Positions 18,785-24,456 of a stretch of DNA of 46,099 bases are shown here, in pieces. Below the pieces are notes generated by a model. The model was not told where the DNA came from and searched no databases. It saw nothing but the letters and a program-made list of their open reading frames with translations. The translations under genes and the position numbers were made by a program. The number at the start of each line of letters is the position of its first letter. The first letter of the stretch is position 1. Origin of the DNA: Minisyncoccota bacterium (GTDB lineage: Bacteria > Patescibacteriota > Minisyncoccia > Phycocordibacterales > XYD1-FULL-46-19). Location of the stretch: assembly GCA_018063065.1 (NCBI GenBank), contig JAGORB010000003.1:1-46099 (forward strand), given 5' to 3'.

Positions 18785-19976
18785 CCAAGACTTGCTGGAT
18801 GAGGATCGCCCAGACCGCGCCCCAGAGGCCATAAAGGGGGATTAAGATTAAGATCAAGATAATCTTGATGAGGGGGTTAACAATATTGAGGGTGTAAAGT
18901 TGCTTCTCTTTCATTTGAGCGGTAAACATAATACCCATCAACTTCTCGGGGAAGAAGATTAAGGTTAAGGCCAAGACTTGAGCGTAAGGGATGGAGGCCA
19001 AGTAAGCAGGGAAGAAGAGTTGGAAGACAATAGGGATGATTAAAATTAGGATAATAATCGGTAAGATTACCAAGCCGAAGGCCTTCAACATTTTAGCCGG
19101 CAGAGTCTTTTTAATTTCTTTCAGATCCCGAGCCGCAAATTTAGGCATCGCCAAATTAAAAAAGGATTTAAGCAGTGTCTTACTGGGGGTAATGGTCGCT
19201 TGGGCGAAGGTGTAAGTGGCCACTTGAATGGGGCCCAAGAAGTGCCAGAGGATAATGGAGTCTAAATAATTAGCCACGCTGGCCAAGACATTAACCCCAC
19301 TTAAGCGCAGGCCAAATTTAATAGTCTCGGGATCGGTATCATTATTCTTAACCTGCTCCCGAGTAACTTTAAACAAGAAAAATAAGTTTAAGCCGGCGTA
19401 AGAAGCGAGATAACTCAAGAGGATGATCCAGACTTCATTGGTTAAATTGATGGTGACAAAGATAATTAACGAGGCAATGAATTGAGAAATAACATTGTAA
19501 GTGGCCGAGAGGCGGAAGAGTCGTTTACCACTTAAGATGGAGGTGTAGATAATGGCCGACTCCATAAAGGGAGTAAAGAGCGAGATTAGTAAGAAACCGG
19601 CCGAGAGCCAATTGTTGCCGGCCAAGTAGTAATAACCACTAATAATTAAACCAAGTAAAGTTAAGAAAAAGCCGCCTTGCAGGCGATATTTAAAAGCGGT
19701 CCAGACCGAGCCGTCCAAACCCCTGGCGGTGGCTTGAGTCACGGCGGTGTTTAAGCCCGAGAGGGTAAAGATGGCCAAAAGGCCGGAAAAAGATAACAAG
19801 TATTTATAGCCGCCGTAGGCGGTGGGCGATACTAGATTGGCGAAGGCAATCGCCATTAATAAAGCGATAATACTAGACACTCCTTGTCCACCGGACAACC
19901 AAGAGCCCTCGCGCAGGAGGTAACGGACATCAGTCTTGAAAAGGCGTTCAGCTCGGTCAAGATGTGGCTTTAACAT
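18705..19976 (-). CDS. Wzx-type oligosaccharide flippase (MVF/MATE superfamily)
   Basis: About 423 residues from the ATG at 19976 (MLKPHLDRAERLF); a TTG at 19988 is an alternative start lying right where transcription should begin. The protein is a polytopic membrane protein with roughly 12-14 helices and the typical N-terminal block LREGSWLSGGQGVSSIIALLMAIAFANLVSPTAYGGYKYLLSFSGL split over helices 1-2. Such proteins move undecaprenyl-linked oligosaccharides across the membrane. It is divergent from the ligase/polymerase gene and convergent with the deacetylase gene, overlapping it by 80 bp. The pairing of flippase and ligase at the end of the locus supports a Wzx/Wzy-type export pathway. Confidence 0.88.
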   Translation of the reverse strand: MLKPHLDRAERLFKTDVRYLLREGSWLSGGQGVSSIIALLMAIAFANLVSPTAYGGYKYLLSFSGLLAIFTLSGLNTAVTQATARGLDGSVWTAFKYRLQGGFFLTLLGLIISGYYYLAGNNWLSAGFLLISLFTPFMESAIIYTSILSGKRLFRLSATYNVISQFIASLIIFVTINLTNEVWIILLSYLASYAGLNLFFLFKVTREQVKNNDTDPETIKFGLRLSGVNVLASVANYLDSIILWHFLGPIQVATYTFAQATITPSKTLLKSFFNLAMPKFAARDLKEIKKTLPAKMLKAFGLVILPIIILILIIPIVFQLFFPAYLASIPYAQVLALTLIFFPEKLMGIMFTAQMKEKQLYTLNIVNPLIKIILILILIPLYGLWGAVWAILIQQVLASCLSLYLFQRLPLTPPTVPLAPTSK

Positions 19977-19995
19977 TGTTTTAATCAACGACTAC

Positions 19996-20005
19996 ATGCT
20001 AGCAT
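19996..20005. promoter_or_regulatory. Palindromic extended -10 element shared by divergent genes
   Basis: ATGCTAGCAT is its own reverse complement. Read on the plus strand it gives TGC-TAGCAT and places the transcription start about 20012, exactly at the ATG of the ligase gene. Read on the minus strand it gives the same element with a start about 19989, one base before the alternative TTG start and 13 bases before the ATG of the flippase. The plus-strand -35 candidate is TTGTTT (19976-19981, 18-bp spacer). The minus -35 is poor. Activity is predicted only. Confidence 0.55.
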
Positions 20006-20011
20006 AGGACC

Positions 20012-21916
20012 ATGGTTTTAAACACTGCGTTAAAGTACTTTGTTTATGGGGGTTTATTTATCTTAACCCTTCTGCCTTTGTTGGTTATTTCTGACCTTTT
20101 ATTCCCGTTTATTGCCGGTAAAGGCTTCTTCTTCCGGATTGTGGTGGAGCTTATCTTGGCCGCGTGGATTTTATTGGCCCTACGAGACCAACAATACCGC
20201 CCGCGCCGCTCGCCCTTGGTTTGGGCCGGAGCCATTTTTATAATTATTTTAATCTTGGCCACCATCTTTGGCGTTGACCCGTTAAAAAGCTTTTGGTCCA
20301 ACTTTGAGCGGATGGAGGGTCTGTCTCTTTATCTACACTTAGCGGCCTACTTCACGGTTTTAATCTCCATGTTTAAGTCTGAGAAGTGGTGGCGCTACTT
20401 CTTTTTTACCACGCTGGGAGTCAGTATTGTTGTTTCTCTACACGCTATTAGACAACTCTTGGGGCTGACGGATATTCATCAAGGGGGAGCGAGAATTGAT
20501 GCCAACTTCGGCAACGCCTCTTACTTGGCTGTTTATTTACTCTTCCACCTCTTCTTATCGGCTTGGTTGTGGGCAAGTTCTAAAGTTAAAAATTATTATG
20601 GTCTCGTCGCTTTAGCTCTGCTGTGGTTGGTGCAATTGGTCTTGCTTTATCACACCGCCACGCGGGGCGCCATCATTGGTTTTATTTTAGGAATAATGGT
20701 TACTGCTTTAATCATCGGCTTTAAAAAGGGTGGCCGAGCTCGCGCCCTAGCCTTGGCGGTACCGGTGATTATCTTAATCGGCGCGGGGACCTTCTATTTA
20801 ATCCGCAATACGGAGCTGGTGCAGAAGAGTCCGGTGTTGGAGCGTTTCGCTAATATGTCGTTAAGCGAGGGGACGGTGCAATCGCGCTTCTTAATCTGGC
20901 GCTTAAGTTTATCCGGCGTTGGAGAGAATCCAATCTTGGGCTGGGGACCGGAGAATTATAATATTGTCTTCAATAAATATTATGATGCGCGCTTGTGGCC
21001 GCAAGAACAATGGTTTGACCGCTCGCACAATATTTATCTCGATTGGCTTATCCACGCCGGCTTGCTGGGCTTGATTAGTTACTTAAGTATCTTGGCCTTG
21101 GCCTTCTGGAGTTTGATTAAGATTATTAAAAATAATCCCTCCCAACTCCTGGCTGGTAGTCTCGGCGTAGGCTTACTGGTGTCTTACATGGTCCACAACT
21201 TCTTCGTCTTCGACAATTTGGTGAGTTACTTCTTATTCCTAAGCGTCATTGGCTACATTCATTATTTAACTTTAGCCGAGGCACCTCCCTTGGCTCCTAG
21301 GTGGGAAGTGGGCATGAGGGGCAGTGTGGTGGCCTCCATTATTATCCTTATCGGTCTGGTTGTTACTTTCAATCTTATTAATGTTCGGCCGATTAAAACC
21401 GGCATGGCGATTATTGATGCCCTCTCGCCCTTACCGGCCGAGATCACGCCGGAGCAAAGCCTTAATATTAGGGGTAATTTATTTATGAAGGCGGTGACTG
21501 GTAGTTACTTGGGCCGCGCCGAGGCACGCGAGCAATTAATGCAAATGGCTGCTGGTGTGGCCGCCGATCCAAATGTTAAAGAAGAGCAGAAGATGGCCTT
21601 GTTGCAATTTACCGCTTCGCAATTAGACGCTCAGACCAAGGATACACCACAAGATGCTCGCCCATACTTATTCTTGGGCAATTTCTTATTATCCTTCAGT
21701 AATTACCAGGAGGCGCTGGTTTACCTTCAACGTGCGCTCGAGCTCTCGCCCCAGAAGCACGCCGTCCTCTTCGCTCTTGGATGGGCCGAGCTTAAGTCGG
21801 GTCAAGTGGAGCAGGGCTTAGCAAGGTTGAAGGCCACCGCCGAGATGTCGCCCGATTATCCGGCGGCGGTAGAGACCTATCGATTGGGCTTGAAGGAGGT
21901 GGGGCGGGCCCGATAA
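20012..21916 (+). CDS. O-antigen ligase/polymerase-like membrane protein with C-terminal TPRs
   Basis: 634 residues. The first 470 or so contain about 12 transmembrane helices and a large outer loop with the Wzy_C-type segment: ARIDANFGNASYLAVYLLFH, then NPILGWGPENYNIVFNKYYD and WFDRSHNIYLDWLIHAGLLG, where the R-S-H-N motif is the signature of WaaL/Wzy proteins. The last 100 residues hold TPR helices (FLLSFSNYQEALVYLQRALE; ALGWAELKSGQVEQGLARLK). The protein should polymerise or ligate flipped glycan units outside the membrane. Ligase and polymerase functions are not separable from sequence. The message is predicted to be leaderless. Confidence 0.88.
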   Translation: MVLNTALKYFVYGGLFILTLLPLLVISDLLFPFIAGKGFFFRIVVELILAAWILLALRDQQYRPRRSPLVWAGAIFIIILILATIFGVDPLKSFWSNFERMEGLSLYLHLAAYFTVLISMFKSEKWWRYFFFTTLGVSIVVSLHAIRQLLGLTDIHQGGARIDANFGNASYLAVYLLFHLFLSAWLWASSKVKNYYGLVALALLWLVQLVLLYHTATRGAIIGFILGIMVTALIIGFKKGGRARALALAVPVIILIGAGTFYLIRNTELVQKSPVLERFANMSLSEGTVQSRFLIWRLSLSGVGENPILGWGPENYNIVFNKYYDARLWPQEQWFDRSHNIYLDWLIHAGLLGLISYLSILALAFWSLIKIIKNNPSQLLAGSLGVGLLVSYMVHNFFVFDNLVSYFLFLSVIGYIHYLTLAEAPPLAPRWEVGMRGSVVASIIILIGLVVTFNLINVRPIKTGMAIIDALSPLPAEITPEQSLNIRGNLFMKAVTGSYLGRAEAREQLMQMAAGVAADPNVKEEQKMALLQFTASQLDAQTKDTPQDARPYLFLGNFLLSFSNYQEALVYLQRALELSPQKHAVLFALGWAELKSGQVEQGLARLKATAEMSPDYPAAVETYRLGLKEVGRAR

Positions 21917-21917
21917 T

Positions 21918-21946
21918 TTGACTTTTAAACAGTTTTCTGCTAAGAT
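21918..21946 (+). promoter_or_regulatory. Sigma-70-type promoter for short RNA
   Basis: TTGACT at 21918-21923 is separated by 17 bp from TAAGAT at 21941-21946, with a TGC extension just before the -10. It begins 2 bp after the ligase stop codon. The expected transcription start is near 21953 and a strong terminator follows at 22014, with no convincing ORF between. Confidence 0.7.
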
Positions 21947-21952
21947 GGGAGA

Positions 21953-22045
21953 GTGAGTGCTGTTTGGTGTCTAAAGTATTCTTTTGGCACCGAGGAGCTC
22001 TTCTAAATGTCTTCACCAAACCCCCGCAAGGGGGTTTGGTGTTTC
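21953..22045 (+). ncRNA. Predicted about 90-nt small RNA ending in Rho-independent terminator
   Basis: The interval runs from the predicted start of the 21918 promoter to the T-tract of a perfect terminator. It has no plausible start codon plus ribosome binding site. UUUGGUG at 21963-21969 can pair with CACCAAA at 22014-22020, the outer part of the terminator's 5' arm, so the RNA could switch between two folds. I do not recognise a known family. It could be an independent small RNA, or a trimmed attenuator whose downstream gene is now served by the second promoter. Confidence 0.45.
22014..22045 (+). terminator. Rho-independent terminator
   Basis: A perfect 12-bp stem (22014-22025 with 22030-22041), GCAA tetraloop, then TTTCT. 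The stem begins CACCAAACCCCC. It ends the short RNA and insulates the ligase gene from the kinase operon. Confidence 0.88.
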
Positions 22046-22054
22046 TCAGCTTCT

Positions 22055-22063
22055 TGCTATAAT
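22055..22063 (+). promoter_or_regulatory. Extended -10 promoter (TGCTATAAT)
   Basis: TGC-TATAAT is the best -10 element of this intergenic region. No good -35 is present (TTTGGT at 22035-22040 is the nearest, inside the terminator arm). The expected start is about 22070, ahead of a long hairpin leader and the small-membrane-protein/kinase operon. Confidence 0.65.
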
Positions 22064-22069
22064 CTTTAG

Positions 22070-22186
22070 TAAGACAATACAGTGCCGATCGTGCCTAGTT
22101 CTGGCTGACGGCTGCACTCACATTAAGACATTTAGATCATATGGAGCTTCGCACCCGTCGGCCAGAATTGGTCGTGATCATTTTTT
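22070..22186 (+). ncRNA. Structured leader RNA or attenuator with 25-bp hairpin
   Basis: From the predicted start, the RNA reaches a 5' arm at 22087-22111 that pairs with 22155-22179. 24 of 25 positions pair, five of them G-U, with one C-U mismatch; that many wobble pairs suggests selection on RNA rather than a DNA palindrome. The 43-nt apical loop holds 22112-22154. The 3' arm is followed by A and six Ts, which makes the element terminator-like. The first downstream gene starts at 22205 with no other promoter visible, so expression would need read-through or regulated antitermination. It does not match the apical loop of SRP RNA or the layout of 6S RNA as I know them. Confidence 0.5.
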
Positions 22187-22204
22187 AAATAATTTTTAAT
22201 TATC

Positions 22205-22360
22205 ATGCGTTACACTTGGACTTCAGTTGCTATCTTGGTCATTTGGATCTCGGCCACTTTCTTAATGACTTCCGATCGCTTGCCCGACCCGAGCGTCTTC
22301 TTTACTTACGTTATGGGTATTACTGTCGTACTGGCTTATATTGGTTTGCGCTCGGTTTAA
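22205..22360 (+). CDS. Small two-helix membrane protein (paralogue of 23934 gene)
   Basis: 51 residues, starting MRYTWTSVAILVIWISATFL. Two hydrophobic helices are separated by a short polar loop (MTSDRLPDPS) and the protein ends IGLRSV. It aligns along its length with the product at 23934: M-R/K-Y-x-W-T, then a helix with IW, then a second helix ending in IGxR. It lies 6 bp before the kinase gene. No Shine-Dalgarno is present; the leader is AT-rich and follows the hairpin RNA. Function unknown; a membrane partner or regulator of the kinase is inferred from the flanking paralogue pair. Confidence 0.72.
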   Translation: MRYTWTSVAILVIWISATFLMTSDRLPDPSVFFTYVMGITVVLAYIGLRSV

Positions 22361-22366
22361 TATTAT

Positions 22367-23923
22367 ATGTTGAAGCCGGTACAAGAAATCTGGCTCTTTC
22401 TTACCCGCTTGGTCCGGATTAAGATCTTGGTTTTTAAACTTCTCTTTCTGACTCCCGGCAAGCCGGAGGTGCGCTTCCGGATGTTCTTTGAGCAAGCTGG
22501 TGGGGCGTTTATTAAGCTGGGCCAAATTTTGTCGCTCCGTTATGATCTCTTGCCCCCGCGCTACACCACCGAGCTATTAAATTTATTATCCCGCGTCGAG
22601 GTCTTGCCCTTCCAAGTAATGGAGGAGGTTTTTATTGGCGAGATTGGTCAGGCGCCGGAGAAATACTTTAAAAAATTTAATCCCAACCCTATTGCCTCGG
22701 CCTCCATCTCGCAAGTTTATCGGGCCACCCTCTGGAGTGGAGAGGAGGTGGCCGTCAAGATTAAGCGCCCTCATATTGATGATATTTTTATCACCGACTT
22801 TGCTCTGGCCTCCTTCTTGGCCGGTTTTGTGGGAATGTTGGGGATTGTGCGCTCGGTTAATCTTGAGGAGGCGGTGGCGGAGTTTGTCATTTGGACGAGG
22901 CGCGAGCTCGACTTTACTTACGAGGCCAATAACGCCGCCGTCTTGGAGGAGCACGCCAAGCGTCACCCCAACACCGTCATCCCCAAGACTTACAGCGACC
23001 TCTCAACCTCGCGCGTTTTAATCACCGAGTTTATGGCCGGCATTTATCGCCTCGATACGGTGATTGATAAGTTAACCAAGAATCCCAACTTCGCCGCCGA
23101 CTTATTGCGCGACGCCCGCATCGATCTCTCGCAGATGGCTTACTACTTCATGCTCGACGGCATGCGCCAATATTTTATCGACGGCTTCTTCCACGCTGAT
23201 CCGCATCCGGCCAATGTCTTCTTCCTCTCCGACAATCGCTTGGGCTACTTCGACTTTGGCATTATGGGCGAGGTCGATGGCCGGCGCGTAGAACTGCTTA
23301 AGATTATTCACGGCATTGCCAAGCACGACTTGCGCGCCGTGAGCCAAGCCTTTCTCAATTATTCTAAACAGAATCTTAGTAAGGAGGCCGACTTGCTCAA
23401 GCGTTATCATGGCGCCGATTACGCGCATTATGAGAAGGTGCTGGATAAGATTGAGGAGATTATGACCGACAACTTCCGCGAGGAGTTGGAGGTGATTCTC
23501 GCGCCGTGGTACGAGGAGCGCGGTGAGGGTTACGCCGGCAGCGCCTCACTTATCTTCTCTAAGTTGCTTTTGCGAGCTGAGAAGTACAGTGTGTATGTGC
23601 CCCGCGAGATGGTGATCTTCTTCCGTAGTCTTATCATTGCCGACATGGTGGCGATGAAGATTGCTCCCGACTTCAACATGATTAAAGCCCTTAACCTCTT
23701 CTTTAGAGAATTCCCCCTGGCTAAGGCGGAGGCTTTAATTGAGAGTGCTAGCCATAAGGAGGAGTTGGCCCCCGAGATTGAGCCGATAATCGACCTAGAA
23801 TTTGAAGAATTGATGGAGTTGCGAGCCGCCGAGCGCGAGCGCCTGGAGGCTACGGCCGAGCGCTTGTCTGACTTGGTGCTTTATTATGCCGAGCATTACG
23901 AGGAAGTAAGAAAGATGTTATAA
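22367..23923 (+). CDS. ABC1/AarF/UbiB-family atypical kinase
   Basis: 518 residues. All hallmarks of the family are present: the KxGQ motif in GAFIKLGQILSLRYDLLP (about residue 50), the alanine-rich nucleotide loop ASISQVYRA (about 111), the lysine in VAVKIKRPH (about 128), ExD in RRELDFTYEA, the catalytic loop FHADPHPANVFF (about 276) and the metal-binding YFDFGIMGE (about 295). The C-terminal end is charged and helical rather than forming the membrane helices of UbiB. UbiB supports quinone biosynthesis in other bacteria, but no quinone gene is seen here and CPR bacteria usually lack the pathway, so the role is probably different, perhaps in lipid handling. It sits between two paralogous small membrane-protein genes. 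Confidence 0.9.
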   Translation: MLKPVQEIWLFLTRLVRIKILVFKLLFLTPGKPEVRFRMFFEQAGGAFIKLGQILSLRYDLLPPRYTTELLNLLSRVEVLPFQVMEEVFIGEIGQAPEKYFKKFNPNPIASASISQVYRATLWSGEEVAVKIKRPHIDDIFITDFALASFLAGFVGMLGIVRSVNLEEAVAEFVIWTRRELDFTYEANNAAVLEEHAKRHPNTVIPKTYSDLSTSRVLITEFMAGIYRLDTVIDKLTKNPNFAADLLRDARIDLSQMAYYFMLDGMRQYFIDGFFHADPHPANVFFLSDNRLGYFDFGIMGEVDGRRVELLKIIHGIAKHDLRAVSQAFLNYSKQNLSKEADLLKRYHGADYAHYEKVLDKIEEIMTDNFREELEVILAPWYEERGEGYAGSASLIFSKLLLRAEKYSVYVPREMVIFFRSLIIADMVAMKIAPDFNMIKALNLFFREFPLAKAEALIESASHKEELAPEIEPIIDLEFEELMELRAAERERLEATAERLSDLVLYYAEHYEEVRKML

Positions 23924-23924
23924 T
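23916..23924 (+). promoter_or_regulatory. Extended -10 promoter (TGTTATAAT)
   Basis: TGT-TATAAT lies across the stop codon of the kinase gene. The expected start, about 23931, is 3 bases before the ATG at 23934, so the small gene should have an essentially leaderless transcript in addition to any operon read-through. Confidence 0.55.
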
Positions 23925-23933
23925 AAATTATAT

Positions 23934-24101
23934 ATGAAATATCCTTGGACGGCGCTCTCACTTATTATTATCTGGCTAGCCACTACTTTTATTATTTTGC
24001 GCCAAGATAATTTGAATGTTAACTACATTTTAGTGGTCACTCTTATTGGCACGATTATCATTTCTTTCATTGGTTTCCGTCCGCCATCGATTAGAAAATA
24101 A
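23934..24101 (+). CDS. Small two-helix membrane protein (paralogue of 22205 gene)
   Basis: 55 residues, starting MKYPWTALSLIIIWLATTFI, with a short polar loop (LRQDNLNVN), a second helix (YILVVTLIGTIIISFIGF) and a basic tail RPPSIRK. It matches the 22205 product in order and length: K/R-Y-x-W-T start, IW in helix 1, I-G-F/L-R at the end of helix 2. The two genes bracket the ABC1 kinase, pointing to an ancestral duplication kept with the kinase. Helix-1 tryptophans and the inside-positive tail suggest an N-in, C-in hairpin. No database family is recognised. Confidence 0.75.
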   Translation: MKYPWTALSLIIIWLATTFIILRQDNLNVNYILVVTLIGTIIISFIGFRPPSIRK

Positions 24102-24124
24102 GTTACCCCTCGTTTTACTCGGGA

Positions 24125-24156
24125 TCAAAATATTTTTTAAATAAAAAATATTTTGA
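24125..24156. repeat. AT-rich 15-bp inverted repeat
   Basis: A perfect inverted repeat (arms 24125-24139 and 24142-24156, 2-bp centre) made almost wholly of A and T. As RNA it could be a weak bidirectional terminator for the kinase operon; as DNA it could be a cruciform or protein-binding site. No T-tract follows the stem. It sits 2 bp before a consensus DnaA-box sequence. The rest of 24102-24275 is AT-rich with no further gene. Confidence 0.5.
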
Positions 24157-24157
24157 G

Positions 24158-24166
24158 TTATCCACA
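24158..24166 (+). other. Isolated consensus DnaA-box sequence
   Basis: TTATCCACA matches the E. coli DnaA-box consensus exactly. Only one copy is present here, so an origin is not supported. A second exact copy lies far away at 32848 on the minus strand. Confidence 0.3.
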
Positions 24167-24206
24167 TTTTTTATTTTAAAATCATTGTTGGTAAATTGTT
24201 TTTGAT

Positions 24207-24215
24207 TGATAATAT
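24207..24215 (+). promoter_or_regulatory. Extended -10 promoter for lysine-rich peptide gene
   Basis: TGA-TAATAT with an upstream TTGGTA (24188-24193, 16-bp spacer). The expected start is about 24222, followed at once by a 5' hairpin CAACAC-GGTCGA-GTGTTG (24225-24242) and an A-rich leader of roughly 35 nt to the ATG at 24276. Confidence 0.5.
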
Positions 24216-24275
24216 AGGAAGTAACAACACGGTCGAGTGTTGCACTAAAAAAATAAGAAACGTATCTTAATTTAT

Positions 24276-24347
24276 ATGGCTAAGAAAAAAGCTGCTAAGA
24301 AGAAGACTACTAAGAAGAAAGCTGCTTCTAAAAAGAAGCGCGGTTAG
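24276..24347 (+). CDS. 23-residue lysine/alanine-rich basic peptide
   Basis: Only 23 residues: after MA come clusters KKK-AA-KKK-TT-KKK-AAS-KKKRG, so over half the residues are Lys or Arg. Codons alternate AAG and AAA. It resembles the tail of histone-H1-like or HU-tail proteins and the short lysine-rich proteins found in Patescibacteria genomes, and probably binds nucleic acid. The gene has its own extended -10 promoter, a 5' hairpin and two hairpins downstream, the second an intrinsic terminator. That isolated, well-framed unit argues for real expression despite the length. No Shine-Dalgarno is visible. Confidence 0.7.
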   Translation: MAKKKAAKKKTTKKKAASKKKRG

Positions 24348-24353
24348 TCTGGG

Positions 24354-24414
24354 ATCCGCCTTGTGCGGATTACCTCTACCGAAAGATCCTTCCGCCTCAG
24401 GCGGAGGGATTTTT
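24354..24414 (+). terminator. Tandem hairpins with Rho-independent terminator
   Basis: The first hairpin is ATCCGC-CTTGT-GCGGAT (24354-24370). The second has an 11-bp stem with one G-U pair (24386-24396 with 24400-24410), a TCA loop, and a T-tract to 24414. The second is a clear intrinsic terminator for the peptide gene. Confidence 0.85.
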
Positions 24415-24430
24415 CGTTACCCGCTGCTCG

Positions 24431-24439
24431 TGCTAAGAT
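24431..24439 (+). promoter_or_regulatory. Extended -10 promoter of secA (TGCTAAGAT)
   Basis: TGC-TAAGAT, the same form as the -10 of the 21918 promoter. The expected start is about 24446, leaving an 11-nt leader without a ribosome binding site before the secA ATG. The -35 region falls on the preceding terminator's T-tract and is weak. Confidence 0.5.
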
Positions 24440-24456
24440 AAGGGTCATTTAAAGCG

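Noticed and set aside
22070-22186. Hairpin RNA considered as SRP RNA, 6S RNA or tRNA
   Set aside because: It lacks the SRP apical GGAA/GCAGCC pattern, the double-strand/bubble layout and size of 6S RNA, and any tRNA cloverleaf.
21984-22199. Plus-strand ORF of 71 codons across the two RNA units
   Set aside because: It crosses a strong terminator and a promoter, has no start signal, and its codons show no coding pattern.
24102-24275. Origin of replication
   Set aside because: Only one DnaA box, no dnaA or dnaN nearby, and no skew information in a single window.
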